A DNA stretch of 64,000 nt, from contig CM022955.1 in NCBI GenBank assembly GCA_012931725.1, positions 15,115,116 through 15,179,115 of the forward strand, written 5' to 3'. A program made the position numbers and the translations under genes. The notes below the pieces were generated by a model that saw only the letters and a list, made by a program, of their open reading frames with translations, was not told the origin of the DNA and searched no databases. The DNA comes from Litsea cubeba. Its lineage: Eukaryota; Streptophyta; Magnoliopsida; Laurales; Lauraceae. Below, one piece after another: positions 46,901 through 59,014 of this stretch. The stretch's first letter is position 1; every line of letters begins with the position of its first letter.

Positions 46901-49243
46901 CTATCCCTAAGCCCTAGCTTAGAGAGTAATCCTTTGGCTACTCTTCCCTTAGCTTCACTGCGTCACTAGTGGACCATACCGTCATTGCTTGGGTCCTATT
47001 TTGAAAAGATATTGATTTATTGTACAACAGGAGTTGACATGCTATCTTTTTCTATACAATTTAATAAATCTTTCACAATTGCATAACTAAAAATTCTCAA
47101 AAAAAAAAAAAAAAAAAGGTTAACACTATAAATTTCTAAGTAATTTATCATAGAAAATTGTAAAGTTTAAAGTTGTGGAGATGAGAAAGCTCAGGCTAAA
47201 TATCAGATTTAGGAATAAAATGAACTCAATACAAGAGAATCCAATAATCAATGGAAGAATCACATATCAGAACACATCACAAATCTAAAGATCGCGACGT
47301 AGGATCATCGAAGCCTTAACCTATCCCACCGGAATTGAAAGATGAAAAGGCCACCATACCGATCAAATAAGAATAAATAAACAACACCTCCAAAATACAT
47401 GATATATAAAGAAATAAACAAGAGCATGTTTACAATCATGAGGTTGTGTGTCCAAGTCATGTTACCACTACTGATCAATAAAAAAGGGGTTTGTCGAAAT
47501 CTCCAAATTCAAAAACCCCTAAAAAACTCGCTAACCAAATCCACAAAACCTTAATCAAATTGGTAAAATAAAAGCCTTAGATCGACAAAGCATAAATCAT
47601 TCAATAAAAGTAAACCAAATGCCCCCAAATCGAAAAGCATGAACTCAAATCGAATATATTTGTTTGTGAGAATAAAAGAAGTAAAAGGGTTAGAGGGATG
47701 AATCATACTTGTCTAATAAACCTACTAGATGAAAATACGGGAGAAAGAGGCGTACCTATTCGATGGAGGGATGGAGAGAGTTGCAAAGAAGAGAGAAGGG
47801 AAGGAAAATGAGAGAGAATGAGAACCGTCTTGAAAGGGGGTATAAATAGTGTGATTATCTCTTCTTATTTTTCGGTGTGAGCGATTCAGAGCGAAAAGTG
47901 GGGACCATATAAAAATCTATCATTCTTTAAAGTTAAAAAAAAAACTAGCAAAGGAGAAAGACTATATTAGAATCAGAATTTTTCTAAATTACAATTAGGA
48001 AGAAAATAAATAAATTCTTTATTTATTAGTCTTAGATCTCTTTTTATCAATATCTATTGAAATGAAGAAAAAACTACAATAAACTTACATAAATTACAAA
48101 AAAAAGTCATGTTGAATAAAAGTTTATTAGTCTGAGTTAATGAGGTATAATTATACAATATGAGGCATAAACAATAATATATCATTAAAAGTTCTATAGT
48201 GACTCAAAAGACATGCATATTTTTTCTAGTTAGGCCCGAGATATTAATTACTAGTAATGAAAAAAAGAATGCTTCCTACTTTAAAATATTCGTTTAAGCA
48301 TTTTAAGTGAGGGTGAGATGAGTCTTTGAAAAAAGATATAAGTTGTGATTTAATATATATATAAGCCAGCATTGTTACTTGATGCTTACCAGAAAATGTA
48401 TGTGTGAAAGTTGAGGAAGTAGATATCAGTTGACAAACTTTTTTCTTCACATTGTTTGATATTACCTTCATCCAGGGATAATAGCTTCCACAACGCCTTT
48501 TTTTAGGGAAGAACTCAGAGAATATTAAATCATGCCTTAGATTTTGCTCAGTCATCTTGCCCATCTTCGATTAATAACTTTTAAACTATTATAATATTTT
48601 TTTATATATCATTTAAAGGTGGGCCCAAATAAAAAATATAAGATAAAAAAATAGAAAATAAAACTTAAATTATAAAGAAACTATATAAAAAAGAAATTAG
48701 ATATTAAGATAGATATTAAAAGAAAAAGAAAATACATAAAAATATGAGTAATATTCTTACAAACAATATGTAAGGGTATGCACAACATCCTAAGAAAGGC
48801 TCAAGAGAATTGCTTTATTGAAAAAAAAAACATATAAGCAACTAATTCCAAAACACGTGAGATTCTAACAAAGGCTTGATAAGAAAACAATATTCTTTTA
48901 TAGGAAAAAAAATCAAAGCGCAAAATTGAAGTCTACTCTATAAGATGCTTTTAGAGATTAGATGTATTTGAGGATGCTTTTGAAGGTATAGCGATATTTG
49001 ATGTTTTTCTTCGTTAAAATGGCCTTTTTTAGGAATTTAATTTAGGGAATTTGATGAGAAAAGGCCTCAAATATCCCAATACCACCAAAAGCATCATCAA
49101 ATACATATAATGCCTAAATGTATATGAATATGATTTGTTTTTTAAGTGACCATTTTATCACAAGTCAACATCTATAGGTGTCAAATATAAACAAGTCAAA
49201 AATTAATTTATAGTGAGTCTTATCACTCTTGGATCTGTCATAT
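46901..49243. other. Intergenic, AT-rich; possible minus-strand leader at 47756-47850
   Basis: No gene recognised. A minus-strand frame at 48244-48564 (106 codons) has no known family and AT-driven composition. An A-run lies at 47101-47117. Confidence 0.4.
47756..47850 (-). promoter_or_regulatory. Promoter-like TATA box and leader with splice donor, minus strand
   Basis: Read on the minus strand: CTATTTATACC, then a CT-rich leader, then CGAATAG/GTACGCC as a donor. The layout resembles a plant promoter plus leader exon, but no downstream coding exon is seen within 46391-47750. Confidence 0.25.
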
Positions 49244-52200
49244 TGTAACGCCCCCAATTCCGAATACCTAGAAAACCGCCAAGGTACCTAAGTTGGCGCG
49301 CTACTTCCCAGAAAATCCGAAAACTTTCAAGATTGTAGGTCCGCAGTGAGGTCCAATTTAAAATTTTTTGAACAATATAATGTCAATGGTTAAATTGTTA
49401 AAGCATAAAGTATAAAGCGAAAGCAATAACAGAGATAGCGGAAGCATAAGGTATCATGATATATCAAATGTAAGGGCTGAAGTCCAGCCTATAAATGTCA
49501 AATGATAAGAACAAATGTTTATTACAAATTTGACTATTTCCCGGCTCACAAAGAGAATCGCTCAAAAACCCAAACAAAGATATCGCTTACACCCCAGGTG
49601 CTGGCTCTCCAACCTCCAGCTCGACCACCTGGTCAGCCGGTCCCCATCCGTAGTCCCCAACTACTGGCGCCTTAGCAAGTGCGAGCTCCCCATCCTCAAA
49701 CTCGGGGCCAAGACCTAAGCACCAAGAATGGATCAGATCTAAAGATCTGGCAAGTCATAGTATGCAGATAATATAAGATGTGTGCATCAAAAGAGTAGAG
49801 ACAGTAATAATATTAAAGAGAGTAGCAATGATATAGATTCTAGGCAGTTGTGCAAGATAAACAAATAGAATCAAGATAAACATAATATTAAACCTACACA
49901 ATATGACACATTCACACGAGCTGGATACCGCGGGATATTATAACGTGGCCTTCCCATACTGAACACAGTCACGGCGGGGAAGCTTTACTAGTGATGGGGA
50001 TTATCTAGCCCCCGCAAATAACATCCTCACCATACTCATCACTCAGAGACTGGACATGGCATCACACCGTCCATCTACAACAATGCTCATCATGATAGCT
50101 CACTCAACACTCTCAGTAGCTCCTACCAGTGATGATCAGTCCAAAGGCTGAGCTTAAATCAACTAAGTGAATGTCTATGCCGACTCAGGAAACAATAAAG
50201 GTCTGTGTCTGTCTAGGCTTTGCCTTACGCGAATAAGGTCCTAACAAAGTCCCTAAGAGGTCCAAGTATCCAATTCAATCCATGTATCACAATCCAGGTC
50301 CAAGTCCAATCATTAGATCCATACCAAGGCCCACCAAATACATGGCCTTGTCTATAACAGTCCAAATGAAGAGATAAGTCCATTTCCAATTATATACAGT
50401 ACATTCTCATCCATAATGAGTTATAAGTCCAGTACATTCCAACCTCTCCATTCTAGGGTATTTCATTCCAATCTTAGGCCATAAAAGGGCCCGCCTAGCC
50501 ACAGACAGGGGTGAGTGTTCACCCCATCATAACACCAGGTCACCTTTAAGTAGTCCTAGGTTCACGTCATATATTTTCCATTTAATTAACAGTTGTAAGT
50601 AATAATAAGGACAATAGAGTGACAGTAGTATCATAAAAGAGATAAATCTCAAGTGCAAGAATCAATGAGAGATATCAATAGTCCAACCTAAGTAATTGGT
50701 CCACTTTCAGGTTTAGGTTCATCTCAGGTAATTCAATCTCTAAATGGAGTCTCAGATGCCAAGGATACTATGTTTGGTGCTCCTGAAGTTACGGGCATCA
50801 TTGACAACGTTTAAGGACCGAATCATCTTAGAATATGCAACCTAAACTTTAATTAGTGGGCCCCACGAGTCAAGGTTTGAGCCACACCATTGACTCGTGC
50901 TTGGTACAGTGATAGAAGTCCATTTGGATGGTTAATGGGCCCCACAATGATCACAACATCAGAAAATAAAATCTGAAAAAGTTACTGTACACAGTGTGCT
51001 CGGTCGACCTCCTGGCCTGGGCGGTTGACCCGGCACACTGGGAACAGAGAACAACACCCTACAGGCAGTGGCCTGATTTCCCAGAAATGCATGTGTTCTC
51101 GGTCGACCTCCTGGCCTGGTCGGTTGACGGCGCACACTGGAAACTCCAAGCGAAAGGGAGTCCCAGGTTTCAGTTCCTTATTCGTGGAAGTTCGGTGTTC
51201 AGAGCTCGGTGAAGCACTAAGCTCAGTCAAGCACTGAGCTCGGTGAAGCACTGAGCTCAGTCAAGCACTGAGCTCGATTATGTACTGAGCTCGGCTAAAC
51301 ACAAAACTCGGTCCAACACTAAGCTCGGCCAACCTCGGTCACTGATCTTGGTCATCAGGATTTTGGGTCCGAAGGAAAATTTCAGTCTTAGCCATTAATC
51401 CGGAATTTACTGTGTGCTCGGTCGACCTAGAGTAGGCTCGGTCGACCGACCACACAGGGCTATGAGCATGTTGAGAAAATAACTAAGACCTGGTTTTTCC
51501 AAGGTTTCAGTGTATTCGGTCGACCGTGCCACAGGTAGGTTGACCGAGTATACTGTCCTACTTCAAATCTTGAAGTTCCGGATTTCTTTCTTCTTCAATC
51601 CAATTTCCACCAAAACTCATCCAACCACGGCCATACATCACAAAATTATCACAAAACATGAAAAGCACTCCAATATACATTCAACCATCCAATCCATGGG
51701 CCATTGATCTTCCAAATGAGATCAATTCATCCATCAATGGCCAAATGTCCATGAAAATATGCTCAAAGGTAGATCTAACAATTCTAACATCAATTGAATA
51801 GAAATTCAGAGAATCAAGAACAGAAAACACCCATTCTATATTAAGTGAGCATATTGCACTTGCCTCTAATTAATTGCAAGAAGGAAAAGAGAGAGAGAGA
51901 AAGAGAGAAAGAGATCCACGCTCCAATAAAAGAAATCCCAGCTCTAGGGTCTTCTCAGTCCAAAACCAGACCAAAATCTCAGTTCTAATGAGGCCTCTAC
52001 TCCTATACCCATATCCACAAGAAAATTGCTATAAGGAAGGATATCTAGAGAGAGAAAGAGAGAAATCTATGGAAATTGAACTAGAAGATGGCACTTACCT
52101 TGATTAGAAGAAGGAGAAGAGATTATCAAGATAGAGAGAGAAATCCAAGTATAGGTTGTAGCTCTAGTAGGCCTTCTTCTTCTTCTTAGAATTCTAGAGA

Positions 52201-52691
52201 GAGAAAGAGAGGGAGATGGGAGAATTGGAGGGAATTTGGGAGAGAATTGGAGGGAAATGAGGGAAGAAGAAAGAAAGAGGGGGAAATGAGATGAGAGTAA
52301 CAGTAGCCAACGTATGGCATGGGAGGGGTTAGCTTATATAGGTCGGGATGAGTGGTTAGGTGCTAAAATACCCTTTTAGTTAGAATAGGATTAGGGTTAG
52401 GGTAAGGGGTAGTTTGGTAATTGGATAGGATTCTAGAAGATTCTCTAGTGGATACCCCCTTATAGTAAATACTAATACCTAGCTAGGGTCTCTAACAAAC
52501 TAACTAACTCTAAGAATTGTAAAAGACACCCTATTGACTCTATTAATTACACAACTAGACTAATCTAACTAAAGCCTAGGAAAATACATAACTACCCTCA
52601 CTAAACCCCATAATTAGTATAATTAAATACTCTTAGGCTAAAATATAATATTTAGATTCAAACTGAGGGCCCACAAGGGTGGGGCCTCACA
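49244..52691 (+). mobile_element. Solo LTR, Ty3/Gypsy type (3.4 kb)
   Basis: Begins TGTAACGCCCCCAATTCCG and ends GGTGGGGCCTCACA, the termini of large plant Gypsy LTRs of the Del/Tekay kind. Flanking DNA is CATAT and CATTA, an imperfect 5-bp duplication. There is no coding domain, primer-binding site or second LTR, so it is a solo LTR left by recombination. Internal landmarks are a 17-bp array (51203-51330), five GGTCGACC palindromes between 51000 and 51530, and purine-rich GAGAGA tracts at 51880-52270. Confidence 0.75.
51203..51330. repeat. 17-bp tandem array, about 7.5 copies
   Basis: Units alternate AGCTCGGTGAAGCACTG and AGCTCAGTCAAGCACTG in strict 17-bp register, later units decaying (AGCTCGATTATGTACTG, AGCTCGGCTAAACACAA). 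Lies in the LTR. Confidence 0.93.
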
Positions 52692-53230
52692 CATTATGAT
52701 GCATCACAATGATCTTCATTATAATCATCCTCACAATCACTCTTGGAGAGTAATAATTCATTGTTCTTTCTCCGCGAGTGCTGTAATTATCATTCTTCAT
52801 GATACATGATCTCACAAAAGTAAAATGGGCTGGCAAGCAAATAGCATATGTACATGTCCAACAATTAACTTTGCCTTACTAAAGCAATTTTGTTTTAAAA
52901 ACAAAGGGATGTTAGTGGAGTTCACTAGTCTCACCATATAAATTAGTGTTGATCGTTGATGGATAACATCCATTCTATTATTGTTGGGCATTGAACAATG
53001 AAATGGATTGTTAGTATAAAAATGATGAATAATCACAACTTTTGATTAGATGGATCTTAATGCCAATTGATACTTTGTTTCGTTATACAGGGATGATGAA
53101 GCATGCTTTCGAGCTCTGGGAAGGGGGTACCTTTAATTATCGCATGATTATTTAACCCTTCATCTAGAGGGACTCACTATGAACAGAAACTTCATTAGAT
53201 GATTTATAAAAATTTATGTATATGATCAAA
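52692..53230. other. Intergenic, nothing recognised
   Basis: No coding frames or element ends other than the LTR at the left and a Helitron end at the right. Confidence 0.5.
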
Positions 53231-53262
53231 CTAGTGAGACAACCCATAGCGATGCTATGGAT
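53231..53262 (-). other. Helitron 3' end, minus strand
   Basis: On the minus strand: CCATAGC, ATC, GCTATGG (perfect 7-bp stem, 53244-53260), then GTTGTCTCA and CTAG (53231-53234) followed by T. This is the classic plant Helitron terminus. The element body should lie to the right; its 5' end is not certain (a candidate TCAAAATTAAAGCC lies near 55814 on the minus strand). Confidence 0.7.
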
Positions 53263-53394
53263 CCCCTGTATACTTTCCTCTAAGTTAGTCACGGCGCTTA
53301 ACTTTTAAATTCATATCACAAAAGATGCAATCCCTCCATAAATGATTTTAGCTCAATTTCATTGTAATTAGGATAGGGCTCACACTTTTTTTAT

Positions 53395-54400
53395 GGAACA
53401 AATACCTTCATTGCAAACTGAATACATATTATTTACGAGAATCAACAAAAATTTGTTGTCTAATAAAATATGGTACTTGATCCCACCATACCCTCATGTC
53501 CTCTACAAATTTGGCATGCCTAGCAAGATTATGAGCCGCTTCATTACCCTCCCTTCCCACATGAGCCACTTCATGACTAGTGAAATGTTTTAAAAGTTTT
53601 GTGTTCTCATCAATCACGTTGCCCTATCTTGATAAGTTTGGGGTATGAGATTCTAATGCTTCCACTACCTTCAATGAATCACTTTCAAGAATAATAGCTC
53701 TGGTCTATGTGACATATCATCTGCAACCCACGCAATGCAGCTAAAGATTCAATATCCTTCGCCTCATCTATTTCGTTCTCTATCTTACTCATAGCGAGAA
53801 TCACTCTACCCGCCTCATCGCGTAAGATAGCTCCAACACCATCTTTTTATATAAGAAAATAGAGCACCATAGGCATTAGTTTTTAGTACACCATTGGGAG
53901 GATGCTTCCACTTAAAATCTTTTCTCTATGTAACCTGAAATTGTAATTTTTTACTAGCCTGTAATCTTGTGCCGGCATTAGAGCCCTCTCTACGGCCAAG
54001 CTTGGTTCCATGGGCCTGCCATTATGAAGGCATGAGTTTCAACTAAACCAAATGCCCCATGCAATTGTGAAAAACTATCCCATATCTACCGGAGGAGATC
54101 TTTCATCCAAATCTCTTACAACATGTGAAAGTTGGTATGCATGATTTGGTCAAAGTTGACTTGGGGAGATAAACCTGCTAAACTTGTCGCACCTAGAAAC
54201 AAAAACACAAAGCATGGAGATTTTCTTCAACTTCACGCCTGCAAAAATCACACAATTCATAATTCAATAGTTTTGTCTTGGCCAAATCGTACTTAGCTAG
54301 CAAGATATCTTTACATGCCCTCCAAGCGAAGTTCTTTATTTTATTTGGAGAATTGGGTGTTTTATACATGAACAATTGTATGATTGATGACTTGAAAAGT
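53395..54400 (-). pseudogene. L1-type LINE 3' part: zinc-finger and RNase H domains, decayed
   Basis: On the minus strand, 54375-54193 reads KIKNFAWRACKDILLAKYDL followed by LCDFCRREVEENLHALCFC, the zf-RVT domain of plant L1 LINEs. Further on come WKHPPNGVLKTNAYGALF (about 53915-53860), EAKDIESLAALRGLQ, SDSLKVVEALES (about 53690-53655) and HVGREGNEAAHNLARHAKF (about 53565-53510), a plant LINE-type RNase H (RVT_3). Frames shift between pieces and about 200 bp between the domains is degenerate. The reverse transcriptase and ORF1 are missing, fitting 5' truncation. Confidence 0.85.
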
Positions 54401-54602
54401 AATTTGATTGTGGGGATTCAAAGAATAGATATGGTATTATTTTATTTCTTCTAAGAATTAGTTTGTTACTATACTAGTTTATGCATAAAATCCTTAACTA
54501 TTCCTCTCTAGTAGTCATGACCGTGAGGCTTCGGGTTTTAATTATATTAGCTTGTTCAAGAATCTTGAAAATTATTGTGTGGAGAATTTCAAATTATTCC
54601 AA

Positions 54603-55112
54603 AGAAAAAATCTCAAATAGGCCATAAGTTTTTGCCTTATTTCAAAAAAAAAAGACACAAGTTTCAAAGACTTTCAAATTAGGGCCTAAGTTTTAATATA
54701 ACTTTTTAATTAAAGACAACTACCATTTAAAGTTATTTTCCAGTGACTTTTCCCTCAATTTCTTTAAAATACACAAATTTTCCTTAATTGAAATAAATCT
54801 CGTTTTCACTTTTGCCATTTTCTCCTATATTCCTTCAGCATCGCCCTCACAGTCATCGATGGCAACCAATGTCCCCGCAACGATCAACAACATATAGTGG
54901 GTACCGAGAGCATGCCGTGGCTTAAAATAAAGGCTAGTTTGTGCATTTTAAAGATTTGAGAAAAAAATTTTGGTTGAAAATTACCTTTAAATAGCCAGAT
55001 ATCCTTAATTGAAAACTTAGTGAAACACTTAGGTCATAATTTGAAAAGTTTTGTGACTTGTGTCCTTCTTTGAAATAAGGCAAAAACTTAATGCCTTGTT
55101 TCAAGTTTTTCC
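54603..55112. mobile_element. Short MULE of the GGGAAAAT family
   Basis: Left end AGAAAAAATCTCAAATAGGC and right end complementary to GGAAAAACTTGAAACAAGGC. Flanking TTATTCCAA (54594-54602) and TTATTCCAT (55113-55121) match at eight of nine positions. The arms (about 54603-54780 and 54940-55112) resemble those at 23351 and 42905 but are more diverged. The 510-bp element has almost no interior and encodes nothing. Confidence 0.8.
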
Positions 55113-55121
55113 TTATTCCAT

Positions 55122-55778
55122 AGGTTGTCTCCCACGAGGAATTCCATATCCTCATGGCCCATCCAACACTTGAAATGCTGAAATTATGAGAATTCCAATA
55201 GGTCTTTGTGAGTTGTGATTTTTTAGGTGAGTTGGAACTCAAGATCCAACTATGAAACATAGCATTTGAAATTCTATGGGGATAACTATCATATCAATGT
55301 TAGAAATCCCCAACACGAGAGATCTGTGCCAGAAATACCTCTAAAAAAGGCCCTATATAACTTAAATATATGTGAAATGCAAGATTAGCTCAGTGGTAAA
55401 CGACGCCTTAGTGAAACGCCTAGTGGAAAAGGGCGTCTTAAGTGCCTATGATAAACCCTTGGCACCAATAGAGTGCAATTGGAACTATCGTGTGGCATGA
55501 ACCACTCAAGCAGAGTACCACGGTGGAAGTAACGCAGGGGGAGCACAACAAAGGAATGGAGCACACTAGAGATGACCCTTAGACTGATAAATGGGATTAA
55601 TTTAGGACTAGGATAGTTTACAAATCCTTCTATGTCATACCAATAGTAACAAATAAAAAAAATAAAGACTTAATTATGTGCTAGGAATTAGGCTATAGAT
55701 TTGACCTTTGTGTACCTTGATATTTTCTTTCATGATTCTCGAATAATTGTTATACCATTGTTATTTTTTGTTTTGAAA
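55122..55778. other. Intergenic; A-box-like motif at 55386
   Basis: TTAGCTCAGTGGTAAACGAC at about 55387-55406 resembles a tRNA A box, but no B box follows within 60 bp. Otherwise nothing recognised. Confidence 0.4.
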
Positions 55779-56321
55779 TTATAATATATTAAAGCCAAGC
55801 CTTTTGGCTTTAATTTTGACCCCCGTTTATAATTTTGAGCCGCGGATCTTCCATTTTTCTCTCCCCTCTTACCAACTCCCCCGTTCTTATCTCACTCCAC
55901 CAACCACTTTTATCCTTTTGTGCAACAATATAATTGCCCCCTCATATAACTGCATGTAGCTACTTTGCATTGAGAACTTATGATGAGTGTTAAATATTGC
56001 ATATTTTACCCCTCATTAGTCCGAATTTTATCAGCATCTCATATGCATATCATTTGTTTTACACAGAGATTTTGTCCTTTTACCACATTAACAGATTATC
56101 GAATTATCATGCATAAATCCGATTATTTATAATGCATTTTTGTGTAATTTCTCTTGTGTAGGTGGACCCCGCTACTACCCCAACCTTCCGGCTAGCGTCC
56201 CAAGGCATCAAGAAAAGATTTCAATAAAGAAGTTACATGAAGAAATCTTAAGAAAAGTTGAAGAATTTCAAAATAAGAGGAAAAGACTTTAAGGATAAAA
56301 GAAGTCATTTTTTAACACAAA

Positions 56322-56392
56322 GGAGTGATTGGTGTATTGGTTAGAGCTTGGGTGAGTATGAAACAAGTTGTGGGTTCATACCCCAACATCCA
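56322..56392 (+). mobile_element. tRNA-like Pol III promoter, probable SINE head
   Basis: GGTGTATTGGTTAGAGCTTG resembles an A box and GGTTCATACCC (56373-56383) matches the B-box consensus, spaced as in tRNA-derived SINEs. A cloverleaf does not fold well, so it is not a tRNA gene. The 3' end of the SINE is not clear. Confidence 0.5.
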
Positions 56393-56498
56393 ACTCTATC
56401 CTCTCTATTGAGACAATCAAAGAAGGAAAGTTTGTTGGATATTTCATCCAACTCTAACCTCTCTACTGAGCCAATCAAAGAAGGAAAGTTTGTTGCAA
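56388..56498. repeat. 58-bp tandem duplication
   Basis: ATCCAACTCTA begins at 56388 and 56446; both units continue CCTCTCTA, then CAATCAAAGAAGGAAAGTTT. Confidence 0.9.
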
Positions 56499-57946
56499 CC
56501 AATCAAATTGAAGCAATCCTTGTGAAAGGAAATGAGCGAATCAAATGTCTTCAATGTTTCTATAAACTGGAATGTTTTTATAGAGAAAAAAAATCTTTTG
56601 CCAAGTTAGTCTTTTAGCAATTTTATTTACCTTCTCTATACTTTTAGATTGTAATTAGGAGCTTATTTGTAACTAACATAGAGAAAGTGTGTAATTAAAG
56701 ATCATTAATGAAGATTTGAATCTCTTTTTTATATTTAGTGGCTAAATCTCTTCGATTAGGCTCCCATTTTGAAGCTAAGCAATGTGATTGGCTCAATTAC
56801 ATGCATGTTTTAGTTTAAATTCCCTACCTGTGTCTTGATTGATTAGTAGATTTTAGATCTAATTATATTAATATCTCTCATTTCTCATACTCTATCTCTA
56901 CACTTGATGCTTGGATAATCTCAATTGATACGTTATAGTTGGAATAAGTTCTCACACATAACATGCTCTAGAGCCCTTATCTTTGATCTTTTGTAGCTTG
57001 ATTTTGATGAATTATTGTTAGGGTAGCTAGATGATGATCTAGGATCTTGACTTTTGATTTTCTTTGCTTTGATCTTCATTGCTATATCATCCAATCCAAT
57101 TAGGCAAGAGATTGCTAATTGGATTGTAGATTTGGGAGTTAAATTAGAACACGCATGGGTTGGATTAATTACATACTTAGTGGATTTTGGATTACCTAAT
57201 CTCTTATTTTGATTGTTGTTAATTTAAATCTTTGTTTAATTTGTTATTTTCACTTCTAGATTGTTAGTTCTACACTTCACATCACTTGTTTTAATAATTC
57301 TACACATTTCACACCACATTTTCACATTAAATCTTCCATTTCCACGTCCATTCATCCAATAGTTTAGTATAGCTTGTTAGATTAACTTAGATCTTATTGA
57401 ATTTATATTTTAGATTGTTAATTAGTTGTTTATATTGCATAGTTTATTAGTTTTATTTTTTCACTTCATTTGTCTATATTAACTATATCTTAGTTCAATT
57501 CTATTTAAATTGGATTCATTGCTTGTTTTCATCCTTTTCTCGTGGGATCGATAATCCGGACTCTTTAGTCCTTGAATACTTGACAACACCGTAGTCTTGC
57601 AGTTAAGAGTTGCACATATAAGTGTCGATCAACTTACTTGTCTTTTTTTTATATAAGACGAAAAGATTTGTTTTCTTAGCTTCCTCATCCTCGAAGAAAT
57701 GGCGATGAAGATCAAGGATAGATTTTTTTTTTCCAGTAACTTCTTGATCATGATTTACTAACCTAGGGTTGTTGTAACAAAATTTGAAAACTTTCCATTT
57801 ACATGATGTTTGGCAAATGCATTCAAGTAATATATTTTAAATATTCTAAATCATTAACTTTTTTCATAAGTTTTTGTGAATTAATTATTTCTATCGTAGC
57901 TTTTACATTTACATTGCATGTGCTAAGCACGGGCATGTTTTGCTAG

Positions 57947-58242
57947 TAAGTAATGATTATAACATAACTTGCCCTACAAAGGCCATATTATTTGCAATCA
58001 AGTGGGGATGGCAATCTGCCAATCTCTCAGGCGAACCGAGTGACCTGGTCCATGCTGGCCCCATTGGGCCGATTTGGCACTGGTCTTGACGCTCACCATG
58101 GATGTGAGTTCATAGATTTTGATCAAAGTCTTATCTCTTTTAAGGTATTCATTACATAAATATTTATTCATTTAAAGATATTATATATGGAATCAAAATT
58201 ATTCATAATTTCTTTAATATTTCTTTTAATAAAAAACTCTAC
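57947..58242. other. Spacer between Helitron 4 and the Copia fragment
   Basis: Short anonymous DNA; nothing recognised. Confidence 0.4.
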
Positions 58243-58898
58243 AAAAGCATGATAGGAAGCCTCATTTGCCTTACAACTAGCAGACCAGACCTCTCCTTTA
58301 GTATTGGGATATGTGATAGGTACCAATTTGATCATCGTAAGTCCCATCTTAAGGTCATCAAGCGTATCATAAAATATATTAATAGGACTTCTCATTATGG
58401 TATCTGGTATCCCTGTGACTCTACATTGCAATTGCTTGGATATAGTGATGCAAATTGGGCAGGATCCATAGATGATAGGAAGAGCACTAGTGGCGGCTGC
58501 TATTTCTTAGGAAACTGTTTAGTAGCTTGACATAGCAAAAAGCAAAATTCGGTATCATTGTCTACTGCAAAAGCTGAATACATTGTTGTAGGTAGTTGTT
58601 GTGCCCAACTGTTGTGGATGAAACAAACTCTTTTAGATTATAATGTTCCACAACAATGTATGTCTATTGTGTATGATAATTCTAGTGCCATTAGCATCTC
58701 TAAGAATCATGTTCAGCACTCTCTCACATTGACATTCGATATTATTTTCTGCGTGATCATGCTGATCAAGGCAACATTGATTTAATTTTTGTTCCCATCG
58801 ATGCTCAACTGGCCAATTTCTTTACTAAACCCCTTAGAAATGAACGGTTTATCAACTTAAGGCATCAATTGGGCATTGGCCCATGCCCTGATTACTAA
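58243..58898 (+). pseudogene. Sirevirus-type Ty1/Copia 3' end: RNase H and polyprotein C-terminus
   Basis: Reads LMIGSLICLTTSRPDLSFSI-like from 58246, GYSDANWAGSIDDRKSTSGG (about 58438), KKQNSVSLSTAKAEYIVVGS, then IDIRYYFLRDHADQGNIDLI and TKPLRNERFINLRHQLGI, ending at TAA 58896-58898. These are the RNase H and end of Copia polyproteins close to SIRE1. Breaks are a TGA at 58528-58530 where tryptophan is expected and a frameshift near 58727. Protease, integrase and RT are missing. Confidence 0.88.
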
Positions 58899-59014
58899 GT
58901 CCTTGTTGTTCGATCACATGTTCCTATATTTCATTTTTATCATTTTATTATAAATAAGTAATACTAACAAGGTTTTGTGTTTCATGTTTCATGGGCAGGC
59001 TCCTTTGCAATTAA

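Larger units (their letters stand above)
55779..57946 (+). mobile_element. Helitron-like element 4
   Basis: Left end TTATAATATATTAAAGCC; right end GTGC/TAA/GCAC stem, GGGCATGTTTTG, then CTAG at 57943-57946 followed by T. No inverted repeats or target duplication. Inside are a tRNA-like SINE head (56322-56392) and a 58-bp duplication; the rest is AT-rich with no gene. Helitron family differs from the 5532-20258 array. Confidence 0.6.

Noticed and set aside
55380..55470. Possible tRNA gene (A-box TTAGCTCAGTGGTAAACGAC)
   Set aside because: No B box or cloverleaf pairing within the next 60 bases.
56322..56392. Possible true tRNA gene
   Set aside because: A and B boxes are present, but acceptor and anticodon stems do not pair, so a SINE head is more likely.
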